Shown: in pieces, positions 1 to 5,605 of the stretch
Layout: every line of letters begins with the position of its first letter
Numbering within the stretch: position 1 is the first letter of the stretch
Source: Methanosarcinaceae archaeon
GTDB lineage: Archaea > Halobacteriota > Methanosarcinia > Methanosarcinales > Methanosarcinaceae
Direction of reading: 5' to 3'
DNA: 14,409 nt
NCBI GenBank assembly: GCA_030594665.1
Contig: JAUVET010000009.1
Span: forward strand, 1-14,409
The notes under the pieces: generated by a model
Told to the model about the DNA's origin: nothing
The model's input: only the letters and a program-made list of their open reading frames with translations
Databases searched by the model: none
Made by a program: the position numbers and the translations under genes

Positions 1-324
1 GTAGCTCTTCCGACCCTTAATCCGGTAAAAGTCTTAATGCCAAGGTTTGCTTCTGCATTCCCGAAAGGTACATGGGTAGGTTTGTGTGATGATTGTCTTA
101 AGAGTGCTCATGAGGTTAATGAAAATACATCCTCACTAAGCAGTTCGAGTGGCAATTGTGACCTTTGTGGTGCACAAACCGAATTATACCCGGTGGATAT
201 AGAGTTTCCATCCTTAAGTAAAGGTGTTGACCCTGATGTGGCACACCTTTGCAAAGGATGTCTTGAAGGATGCACTGAAGCACAAATTCGGAAAGAGAAC
301 GAACCGAAAAGCGAACATCATTAA
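1..324 (+). CDS. Small Cys-rich (CxxC) protein of unknown function, possibly 5'-partial
   Basis: I do not recognise a family. The reading frame is open to the left edge of the window (12 sense codons precede the ATG at 37), so the gene may be truncated by the window. If translation starts at ATG 37 the protein has 95 residues; a weak GGTAA lies about 8 nt upstream. From that start it carries three CxxC pairs (CDDC near residue 17, CDLC near 41, CKGC near 72) plus one further Cys, typical of a zinc-ribbon-like metal-binding protein. The C-terminus is charged and looks disordered. There are no membrane segments or signal peptide. It ends directly at a strong hairpin terminator, so it is the last gene of its transcript and not part of the following operon. 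Coding status is likely; function is unknown. Confidence 0.6.
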   Translation, partial: VALPTLNPVKVLMPRFASAFPKGTWVGLCDDCLKSAHEVNENTSSLSSSSGNCDLCGAQTELYPVDIEFPSLSKGVDPDVAHLCKGCLEGCTEAQIRKENEPKSEHH

Positions 325-356
325 TTGGTCTGTTTACCAGACCAATCTTTTTTTTT
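324..356 (+). terminator. Hairpin plus T-tract terminator
   Basis: ATTGGTCTG (324-332) and CAGACCAAT (338-346) form a perfect 9-bp stem with a 5-nt loop. It is followed by C and nine consecutive T residues (348-356). The stem overlaps the last base of the stop codon of the upstream gene. This is the clearest intrinsic-type terminator in the window; in archaea the T-tract alone can terminate transcription. Confidence 0.85.
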
Positions 357-370
357 GTATTTTTGTTATT

Positions 371-440
371 TGTATATTTTGATACATATTGTTAATAGGA
401 AAAGTTCATATTACAAGGAAATGTATTTTTGGAATGGTGA
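371..440 (+). promoter_or_regulatory. Candidate TATA box and ribosome binding site for the trm112-like operon
   Basis: An AT-rich box (GTATATTTT, about 372-380) lies in the 122-nt gap after the terminator. GGTGA (436-440) sits 6 nt before the TTG start at 447; GGTGAT pairs well with the archaeal 16S 3' end. The binding site supports the unusual TTG start. The TATA assignment is tentative because the region is AT-rich overall. Confidence 0.45.
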
Positions 441-446
441 TATAAG

Positions 447-629
447 TTGAAGAAAGAATTAATGGATATTTTAGCATGCCCAATATGTAAAGGTGACCTT
501 GTGCTGAATATCACCAAAGAGAATGATAAGGAAATTATGAGCGGAACAATATACTGTTCCAAATGCGATGAGCATTATCCAATTGAAGACGGAATTCCAA
601 ATATGCTCCCTCCTGACCTCAGGGAATAA
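447..629 (+). CDS. Trm112-like methyltransferase-activating zinc protein
   Basis: This 60-residue protein has the Trm112p-like (UPF0434) pattern. 'DILACPICKG' near the N-terminus gives Cys11/Cys14, and Cys37/Cys40 complete a four-Cys zinc site. 'YPIEDGIPNMLP' near the end is the family's C-terminal signature. Family members bind and stabilise SAM-dependent methyltransferases acting on tRNA, rRNA or release factors; in archaea one Trm112 serves several partners. The start is TTG at 447, chosen because GGTGAT lies 6 nt upstream and the family motif begins right after it. It leads a three-gene plus-strand operon; the next start is 11 nt beyond its stop. Length is normal for the small archaeal/bacterial forms. 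The family call is firm; which methyltransferase it serves cannot be read here. Confidence 0.85.
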   Translation: MKKELMDILACPICKGDLVLNITKENDKEIMSGTIYCSKCDEHYPIEDGIPNMLPPDLRE

Positions 630-640
630 TCAAAACGAGG

Positions 641-1351
641 ATGCCTAACTTGCAACAAGTGCACATCAACAGGCTTAATGTAAATTCGATTGAATTCGAT
701 AATGATACTGTTGAGATTCCACTGTCGCCGGGCGGTGAGAACAGTTCTGAAATAGTAATTATTAATTATGGTCCACCAACACATGTACATTTATCAATGA
801 GCGAATCGCTCACAGACAATATTACATTTCTTGAAGATAATCCTTATGTGAGGCACGAGGAATACGTTCCGGTCATAATACGAATCCCTCCAGGTGGAAG
901 GCTTTTTAATAGCGGGCAGATACATGTAGCAGTAGGGTACGGTTCCAAAAGAGAAAGTTTCAATCTTAAAATAGGTATCTCAGATCCGGATGATGGGATT
1001 ATGGAAGTGGATGTAGCAGATGATCTGTATACTCCACATGTAGCATCATACGACAACAGTCCATCTAATAGGGAAAATAACTGGAATATACAATTGTCTG
1101 AAATGTCAAACCAACTACTTGGCGGCATTTTAGATTCATTGACACCAAGAGTAATTTCGTTACTTGGTGTAGCAAGTCTTTTGTTGATCGCATTATATAT
1201 TATTATACGAACTGCAGTGACGGTTAACATTGAGCCAATAACGTTAAATCCAACATTACAATTCCCAGTATTTTATGTGGCAACTGTACTTTCCATTTTA
1301 TTTACAGCATTGATAGCATATTTGATCATTAAACTTCCAATATTTAAATAA
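641..1351 (+). CDS. DUF7524-like protein with two C-terminal membrane helices
   Basis: A 236-residue protein. The N-terminal part (about 5-125) is rich in beta-strand patterns, with 'VHINRLNVNSIEF' and 'NYGPPTHVHLSM'. These resemble, from memory, the haloarchaeal DUF7524 proteins, where a VNHG..VHVHL-type motif occurs. A polar linker (about 126-168) leads to two hydrophobic segments at about 171-192 and 209-231, so it is probably a membrane-anchored soluble domain. Biochemical function is unknown. ATG 641 has GAGG immediately adjacent, which is too close to be ideal; TTG at 650, 9 nt from GAGG, is a credible alternative start. It lies 11 nt after the trm112-like gene and 24 nt before pyrG, so co-transcription is expected. 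The family match is recognition-level and unverified. Confidence 0.7.
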   Translation: MPNLQQVHINRLNVNSIEFDNDTVEIPLSPGGENSSEIVIINYGPPTHVHLSMSESLTDNITFLEDNPYVRHEEYVPVIIRIPPGGRLFNSGQIHVAVGYGSKRESFNLKIGISDPDDGIMEVDVADDLYTPHVASYDNSPSNRENNWNIQLSEMSNQLLGGILDSLTPRVISLLGVASLLLIALYIIIRTAVTVNIEPITLNPTLQFPVFYVATVLSILFTALIAYLIIKLPIFK

Positions 1352-1375
1352 AGATTACGAGGTAGTTGAATTCAC

Positions 1376-2974
1376 ATGAAATATATCATAGTAACCGGCG
1401 GAGTAATGAGTGGACTTGGTAAAGGAATAACAACTGCTTCTACCGGAAGAAACCTTAAAAATAAAGGGCAGAAAGTCACAGCCATCAAGATCGATCCCTA
1501 CATCAATATTGATGCAGGTACGATGAGCCCGTTCCAGCACGGTGAGGTGTATGTATTAAAGGACGGCGGCGAGGTTGACCTTGACCTTGGTAATTACGAG
1601 CGTTTTCTTGATACCGAACTTACCAGGGATCACAACCTGACAACCGGTAAGATATACCAGTCAGTGATCTCGAAGGAACGAAGAGGCGAATATCTTGGAA
1701 AAACCGTTCAGATCATTCCTCATATCACAAATGAGATCAAGGATCGCATACGAAAAGTTGCCGCAAAAAGTGGTGCTGATATTTGCTTGATCGAAGTGGG
1801 TGGTACAGTTGGTGATATTGAGAGTATGCCGTTCTTAGAAGCGGTCAGGCAGATGCACAGGGAAGAAGCAGAGGATGATATTGCTTTCCTTCATGTGACA
1901 CTGGTACCGATCGATGCACAGGGTGACCAGAAAACAAAACCGACCCAGCATTCTGTTAAAGAATTGAGGGAACTTGGTCTGACTCCTGACGTTATCGTTG
2001 CCAGATGTGAAGAACCGCTCACTGACAATTCGAAAGCAAAGATCGCGCTGTTTTGTGATGTGCCGGAAAATGCTGTGGTGAGTGCACATGATGCAAAAGA
2101 TATCTATGAAGTCCCGCTTTTGATGGAAAAGGAAGGACTCACCGATTATTTGATGGATAAATTGAACCTCAAAACAATGGGTAATGACACATCATGGAGT
2201 GATATGGTAACTCGCATGAACAGCATAACAGATGAGGTTAAACTTGCAATTGTTGGAAAGTATACCCATCTTGAAGATTCATACATAAGTATTCGTGAAT
2301 CCATCAAACATGCTGCTATTAAGTGTGGCTGTAATGTTGATACTACCTGGATAAACGCCGAGACACTTGAGGATGATCCTGATGCAGTGAAAGGTTTGTC
2401 TGAATACAACGGCATACTTGTTCCCGGTGGTTTCGGGGAACGTGGTACTGAGGGCAAGATACTGGCAATCCGGTATGCGCGGGAGAATGATATCCCATAC
2501 CTTGGACTGTGTCTTGGAATGCAACTTGCAGTTGTTGAGTTTGCAAGGAATGTCGTTGGCCTGAGTGGTGCGAACAGTACGGAATTTGATGAGAATACAC
2601 CATATCCTGTAATTGATCTACTTCCTGAACAGGAAGATGTGCTTGATATGGGTGCAACAATGCGCCTTGGTGATTATTATGCGACTTTGAAGACCGGAAC
2701 GATCGCAGAGCGGATATACGGAGCCAGTGATATTGTTGAGCGACACAGGCACAGGTATGAGGTAAATCCGAACTTTATTGACCGGATAGAAGCAAAAGGT
2801 GCAGTGTTCTCAGGCAAGAATAAGAACAGGATGGAGATCGTGGAAGTGCCTGATAATAAGTTTTTCTTTGCATCCCAGTTCCACCCTGAATTCAAGTCCA
2901 GACCGGATCGTCCATCTCCGCCTTTCAAGGCATTTGTTGAAGCGATGCTGGAAAAAAGGAATGAGTGTTGTTAA
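1376..2974 (+). CDS. pyrG: CTP synthase (glutamine hydrolysing)
   Basis: Catalyses UTP + ATP + glutamine to CTP, the last step of de novo pyrimidine nucleotide synthesis. The N-terminal amidoligase domain (about 1-265) has the P-loop-like '[10 protein letters not shown]' (8-17) and the Mg-binding acids Asp70 and Glu140. The C-terminal class I glutaminase (about 285-532) has 'GLCLGMQ' with nucleophile Cys379, the same number as in E. coli PyrG, and 'FHPEF' with His503/Glu505. The length of 532 is normal. Start at ATG 1376, with GAGGT at 1359-1363 about 12 nt upstream; the protein begins with the family's '[10 protein letters not shown]'. It is the last gene of the trm112-like/DUF7524/pyrG operon. 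Downstream comes a repeat-rich gene desert, not guaA or another biosynthetic gene. The call is very secure. Confidence 0.98.
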   Translation: MKYIIVTGGVMSGLGKGITTASTGRNLKNKGQKVTAIKIDPYINIDAGTMSPFQHGEVYVLKDGGEVDLDLGNYERFLDTELTRDHNLTTGKIYQSVISKERRGEYLGKTVQIIPHITNEIKDRIRKVAAKSGADICLIEVGGTVGDIESMPFLEAVRQMHREEAEDDIAFLHVTLVPIDAQGDQKTKPTQHSVKELRELGLTPDVIVARCEEPLTDNSKAKIALFCDVPENAVVSAHDAKDIYEVPLLMEKEGLTDYLMDKLNLKTMGNDTSWSDMVTRMNSITDEVKLAIVGKYTHLEDSYISIRESIKHAAIKCGCNVDTTWINAETLEDDPDAVKGLSEYNGILVPGGFGERGTEGKILAIRYARENDIPYLGLCLGMQLAVVEFARNVVGLSGANSTEFDENTPYPVIDLLPEQEDVLDMGATMRLGDYYATLKTGTIAERIYGASDIVERHRHRYEVNPNFIDRIEAKGAVFSGKNKNRMEIVEVPDNKFFFASQFHPEFKSRPDRPSPPFKAFVEAMLEKRNECC

Positions 2975-3291
2975 GGCGAGATATCAAACCGAAGCAACAA
3001 TTCTGCCGAAGGCGGCGCATTCCACTGCTTTCACATGCATGCGATGATAGCGGTGTTTGATATTTGGATGTGCATTCTGCTTTGTGGTAGAGAAAGGCGT
3101 CGCGCTCCGTGCGTTAGCCGCCCCGTTTCACATACTCCGCACCTCGCGCGCGCTTCATAATCCGCCACTCTACCGCGTTTGCATCCTCTGTCATTCTTGC
3201 AGTTGAGCCGACGGGAGAGCGTAAGTGGGGATGGGAGCTGGAATCATTATCATAAGACACGGATTGAAAGTCTGTTTTCTTTTAATTTCAC

Positions 3292-3338
3292 CGCAAAGAT
3301 CGCAAAGACATTGTTAGCGTGACTTTGCGTACTTTGCG
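3292..3338. repeat. CGCAAAG-type imperfect hairpin
   Basis: CGCAAAGATCGCAAAG (3292-3307) is two CGCAAAG units; its inverted partner CTTTGCGTACTTTGCG lies at 3323-3338. The arms match at 14 of 16 positions around a 15-nt loop. Such CGCAAAGNCGCAAAG strings are often seen as dispersed intergenic repeats in microbial genomes. No function can be assigned. Confidence 0.8.
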
Positions 3339-3339
3339 A

Positions 3340-3390
3340 CCTGCATGCCCCGCAGGCGTAGCAGGCACTCAACTCCGTAGGAGGTGGGTG
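3340..3390 (-). repeat. Degenerate copy 1 of the double-hairpin element (inverted)
   Basis: TAGCAGGCACTCAACT (3359-3374) matches the reverse complement of the perfect copy at 3880-3927. The 3366-3390 part folds as an 11-bp stem with one wobble and one mismatch around a 3-nt loop (3377-3379). The CCTGC/GCAGG half (3340-3365) is degenerate. Flanking TTTGCG-type repeats are also shared with the other copy, so the similarity extends beyond the hairpins. Confidence 0.65.
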
Positions 3391-3452
3391 TTCTTTGCAG
3401 TGCGGCATTTCATAAATTATATATTTTAATAGTTATAGCGAAGCCCATACCT

Positions 3453-3474
3453 GAAGCGAGCGCAAAAGCCGCAC
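3453..3474 (+). repeat. Repeat block GAAGCGAGCGCAAAAGCC, copy 1
   Basis: The 22-nt string starting GAAGCGAGCGCAAAAGCCGC recurs in the same orientation at 5430-5451 with one difference. Together with the AT-rich block at 3411-3429, it shows that this side and the far side of mntA-hepT hold the same repeat family. Confidence 0.75.
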
Positions 3475-3523
3475 CTCAGTTACGGAACACGCCGACTGCA
3501 TGTGATTATTCAGATAATTTCAG

Positions 3524-3589
3524 ACAGGATTTACAGGATTTACAGGATTTGAATGTTGTTTTATGACATCCTGTCAATCCTGTTCATCC
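3524..3589. repeat. 9-nt tandem repeat forming a long hairpin
   Basis: ACAGGATTT occurs three times in tandem at 3524-3550. After an 17-nt spacer the inverted form (ATCCTGTCA ATCCTGTTC ATCC) lies at 3568-3589. The 22-nt arms agree at 19 positions, giving a long imperfect stem. The type (acaggattNacaggat with an inverted partner) is a familiar noncoding repeat in several microbial lineages. It codes for nothing recognisable. Confidence 0.85.
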
Positions 3590-3668
3590 AGCCAATTATG
3601 TCTGCCCCGTACTGATTTTGGGCACACCGCCTGCGCGCCAATTCACAATTCACCCCCTTCCAAGTTCA

Positions 3669-3698
3669 AATCTGCGTAAATCCGCGTGAATCTGCGTC
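3669..3698. repeat. 10-nt tandem repeat AATCTGCGTN x3
   Basis: Three consecutive 10-nt units (AATCTGCGTA, AATCCGCGTG, AATCTGCGTC) fill this stretch. Related inverted units (ACGCAAATTAACGCAGATA, about 3930-3948) flank the perfect double hairpin. The unit length matches one DNA helical turn, so one face of the helix carries the same bases each turn. Confidence 0.75.
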
Positions 3699-3717
3699 TG
3701 AAAAAAAATGATGAAAC

Positions 3718-3760
3718 TGCGCCGTATTCTCACTCATCCGCGCCCGCTCCAAGCGCAAAA
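3718..3760 (+). repeat. Repeat block TGCGCCGTAT..CTCATCCGCGCCCGCTC, copy 1
   Basis: About 43 nt beginning TGCGCCGTAT and including CACTCATCCGCGCCCGCTC recurs in the same orientation at about 5144-5186 with only a few substitutions. Its copy lies on the other side of the mntA-hepT pair. Confidence 0.8.
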
Positions 3761-3879
3761 CGCCGGATGCGCGCCGATGGTAGAATGTGCCGACTGCGCG
3801 CGAACACATACTTCAAATCCCCCACATAACCACATCTGCATGCATCTGCGGTTGAAAAAATGAAAATTAACCGCCGATA

Positions 3880-3927
3880 CACTCAACTTCGTGGAAGTTG
3901 AGTGCCTGCTATCCGAAAGATAGCAGG
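3880..3927 (+). repeat. Perfect double-hairpin element, copy 2
   Basis: Two perfect hairpins abut with no spacer. CACTCAACTTC/GAAGTTGAGTG (3880-3890/3894-3904) is an 11-bp stem with a 3-nt loop. CCTGCTATC/GATAGCAGG (3905-3913/3919-3927) is a 9-bp stem with a 5-nt loop. They sit inside ACGCAGAT-type tandem repeats (ACCGCCGATA before, AACGCAAATTAACGCAGATA after), as if inserted into them. No open reading frame or T-tract accompanies them. A degenerate inverted copy lies at 3340-3390. Confidence 0.85.
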
Positions 3928-3993
3928 TAACGCAAATTAACGCAGATACGCTACGCGTCGGACTGTTTGATTTCATCGATAACGTGAGGATTC

Positions 3994-4026
3994 GACGGAT
4001 TTGATGACGGTTTAGAGATACGCCGG
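3994..4026 (+). repeat. Direct repeat left of mntA-hepT
   Basis: A 33-nt block starting GACGGATTTGATGA and ending GAGATACGCCG plus two bases recurs in the same orientation at 5051-5083 with about four mismatches. The left copy ends 120 nt before mntA and the right copy begins 34 nt after hepT, so the toxin-antitoxin pair is framed by direct repeats. Confidence 0.8.
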
Positions 4027-4105
4027 CTGCATACATCTTCAAATATCACAAAATAACAAACATATCCAAAAGGATTGCACAGACTAACATTTATCACTCA
4101 TACAA

Positions 4106-4142
4106 ACATATAAAATCATTGAAAGAATACAACCACGGTAAT
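4106..4142 (+). promoter_or_regulatory. Candidate promoter of mntA-hepT
   Basis: ACATATAAAA (4106-4115) is a good archaeal TATA-box candidate 31 nt before the mntA ATG, predicting a very short leader. Only a weak GGTAAT (4137-4142) could serve as a ribosome binding site. The AT-rich character begins near 4040, sharply set off from the GC-rich repeats to the left. Confidence 0.5.
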
Positions 4143-4146
4143 AGAC

Positions 4147-4593
4147 ATGAGCACTACAAACCGTAATCTGAAAAAAGAATATCTCATTCCAATACTTGGG
4201 AAGTTCTTTAAAACGCAGGAGTATGTTGAACTGGCATACCTGTTTGGCTCAGCTGCAAAAGATAAAGCCGGTGTGCTCAGCGACATCGACATAGGAGTCT
4301 ATATATCAGACAGGATCGCAAAAGCGCAGCGGGATCAAAAACGTCTTGAGTTGATCGCAAAACTTACAACTATTCTCAAAAACAACAGTGTCGATCTCTT
4401 AATAATCAATGATACACCACCGGTATTGAACTTTGAGATAATCAAACCAAACGTCCCGATACTTGTCAGGAACCATGACTTAAAGCTGGATGTGGAGCAG
4501 CGTATAATGTCAAGGTATCTGGACAGGAAATATCATGAAGATTTCTTGAATAAAACCCTACTGAAAAATATCATGGAAAAGGGGTTGGCTTAA
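4147..4593 (+). CDS. mntA: MntA-type minimal nucleotidyltransferase antitoxin
   Basis: 148 residues with the MNT signature. 'FGS' at 33-35 is followed by exactly ten residues and 'DID' (Asp46, Asp48), i.e. GSX10DXD. A third acid, Asp83 in 'VDLLIIND', completes the metal-binding triad. In characterised HepT-MntA (type VII) systems this enzyme transfers AMP groups from ATP to a tyrosine of the HEPN toxin and so neutralises it. The stop codon is immediately followed by the hepT ATG (taa-atg, no gap), the usual operon arrangement. All catalytic residues are present and the frame is intact, so the gene looks functional. It lies in repeat-rich DNA unrelated to neighbouring genes, consistent with acquisition as a module. 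The family is sure; assignment to the exact MntA subtype rests on the partner. Confidence 0.9.
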   Translation: MSTTNRNLKKEYLIPILGKFFKTQEYVELAYLFGSAAKDKAGVLSDIDIGVYISDRIAKAQRDQKRLELIAKLTTILKNNSVDLLIINDTPPVLNFEIIKPNVPILVRNHDLKLDVEQRIMSRYLDRKYHEDFLNKTLLKNIMEKGLA

Positions 4594-5016
4594 ATGTCTG
4601 CTAAAGACAAAATACTTAGAAAATTGAATTTCATGCAAAGATGTATTGGATACTTGAAATCCGTAGATACTGACAGCACCAATCTTGATATGAATTATGG
4701 ACTTCGCAGTGCAGTTGAGAGAAATTTTCAGCTTGCCATTGAAAGCGCGATCGACATCGGGGAGATTGTAATTTCAGAAGAAGGATTCGAAAGACCACAA
4801 GACTACAGAAGCGTATTCCTGATACTCGGAAGGAACAGTATAATTCCAAAGGACTTCGCAGAAGATTTTTCTCTTGCAGCAGGATTTAGAAACGTTCTGG
4901 TTCACATATACGAAGAAGTTGATTCAAGCCTTCTTGATGTATTTTTAACCGAAAGGCTGGACGATTTCGATGAATTTGCACGACACATTGCCACATATAT
5001 AAGTAACAATTCCTAA
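4594..5016 (+). CDS. hepT: HepT-type HEPN ribonuclease toxin
   Basis: A 140-residue all-alpha HEPN protein. The active-site motif RX4HXY is complete: Arg99, His104 and Tyr106 in 'FRNVLVHIYEEVD'. In characterised homologues Arg and His carry out RNA cleavage and the Tyr is the residue AMPylated by the partner antitoxin. 'NYGLRSAVERNFQLAIESAIDIGE' (about 34-57) is the typical HepT (DUF86-like) helix. Translation starts at ATG 4594 directly after the mntA stop; AAAAGGGG (about 4577-4584) is a plausible binding site. The gene ends 34 nt before a direct repeat that also precedes mntA. No terminator is visible downstream. The toxin appears intact, so selection for pair maintenance is likely. Confidence 0.92.
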   Translation: MSAKDKILRKLNFMQRCIGYLKSVDTDSTNLDMNYGLRSAVERNFQLAIESAIDIGEIVISEEGFERPQDYRSVFLILGRNSIIPKDFAEDFSLAAGFRNVLVHIYEEVDSSLLDVFLTERLDDFDEFARHIATYISNNS

Positions 5017-5050
5017 ATGGTTCTCTCCAACATTGCGTGGGTAAATATTA

Positions 5051-5083
5051 GACGGATTTGATGAAAGTTTCGAGATACGCCGA
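5051..5083 (+). repeat. Direct repeat right of mntA-hepT
   Basis: Partner of 3994-4026: the first 14 bases (GACGGATTTGATGA) are identical and GAGATACGCCG is shared further in. It starts 34 nt after the hepT stop codon. Confidence 0.8.
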
Positions 5084-5143
5084 CCGGCAGGCGACATAAC
5101 CAACCAAACCCCGCGCGCGTTCTGCGATTCACTTTCCTGCCCC

Positions 5144-5186
5144 TGCGCCGTATCTTCACTCATCCGCGCCCGCTCAAAGCGCAAAA
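5144..5186 (+). repeat. Repeat block TGCGCCGTAT..CGCCCGCTC, copy 2
   Basis: Same-orientation copy of 3718-3760, sharing TGCGCCGTAT and CACTCATCCGCGCCCGCTC and continuing AAGCGCAAAA. In this copy the similarity carries on weakly through GGACGCGCCGATT. Confidence 0.75.
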
Positions 5187-5310
5187 TGCAGGACGCGCCG
5201 ATTCACTCCCCCTCTCAAACTCAAATCAGTGTCTGAATTAATGATGAAAACGCGGGTGTTATGCGATGCGGGCGGCGGCTTCGGGAATTGGTGGGGCTCC
5301 GCCATGGCTG

Positions 5311-5329
5311 TTAAAATATATAATTTATG
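5311..5329 (-). repeat. Inverted 19-nt exact copy of 3411-3429
   Basis: TTAAAATATATAATTTATG is the exact reverse complement of 3411-3429. Weaker similarity continues through the adjacent GGCTCCGCCATGGC versus AGTTATAGCGAAGCC on the other copy, and through the following GAAGC-rich block. The true repeat is therefore about 80 nt and the pair is inverted around mntA-hepT. Confidence 0.75.
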
Positions 5330-5605
5330 TAATAATAGCTTCGAATCCGTGTAACTCAACGTCTGAAAAAATGATTAAACAGCGCGCGGTCTTCACACAG
5401 GCAGCGAGACTGACGCGGGGTGCGAACTCGAAGCGAGCGCAAAAGCCGCGCCCCATCTGCCTGTTTTTGGTGTACTGAGCCCGCCGCCGTTCGAGTGCAG
5501 TCTTGAGCGCAGGCGGGCGCGCTGCTTCTTACCTGCAATGAGAGAGCAGAGAGGCGCCGGTAGATTGAAGGGACTAAAGGGTCTGGAATAATTTTTAAAA
5601 TGCAG

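Larger units (their letters stand above)
2975..4146. other. Gene-free, repeat-packed intergenic region (1.17 kb)
   Basis: No convincing coding sequence lies here; the short open frames run through repeats. Just after pyrG is a 9-nt inverted pair (ATATCAAAC 2981-2989 / GTTTGATAT 3055-3063). Positions 3013-3030 match 8048-8065 exactly. A GGTAGAG/CTCTACC pair lies at 3086-3092/3168-3174. Further in are a CGCAAAG hairpin (3292-3338), two inverted copies of a double hairpin (3340-3390, 3880-3927), a 9-nt tandem repeat forming a long hairpin (3524-3589), a 10-nt tandem repeat (3669-3698), and blocks repeated behind hepT. Several stretches are more GC-rich than the AT-rich DNA close to mntA. It looks like a sink for small palindromic elements. 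Confidence 0.8.
5017..5605. other. Gene-free repeat region behind hepT (589 bp)
   Basis: No supportable gene. It repeats material found left of mntA: direct copies at 5051-5083, about 5144-5186 and 5430-5451, plus an inverted 19-nt copy (5311-5329) of 3411-3429. Several further sub-blocks begin GTCTGAA..AATGAT (near 5231 and 5361; also near 3697). GC-rich runs alternate with AT-rich ones. The stretch just before 5606 shows no clear terminator for the convergent ATPase gene. Confidence 0.8.

Noticed and set aside
3384..3566. 60-codon frame with 'HKLYIL' also seen in a minus-strand frame near 5330
   Set aside because: The shared peptide arises because both frames translate the same inverted DNA repeat, not because a gene is present.
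3292..3698. CRISPR-like array
   Set aside because: The repeats are 7-10 nt, contiguous or palindromic, with no regular spacers and no cas genes in the window.
3700..3730. C/D-box guide RNA (ATGATGA near a CTGA)
   Set aside because: Box order and spacing are not those of a C/D guide, and the same string recurs as part of a dispersed repeat.
3734..4042. 102-codon minus-strand frame
   Set aside because: It spans the 10-nt/GC repeats and the double hairpin; composition is low in protein-like order.
5266..5478. 70-codon plus-strand frame behind hepT
   Set aside because: It is composed of repeat blocks shared with 3411-3474; no conserved protein features.
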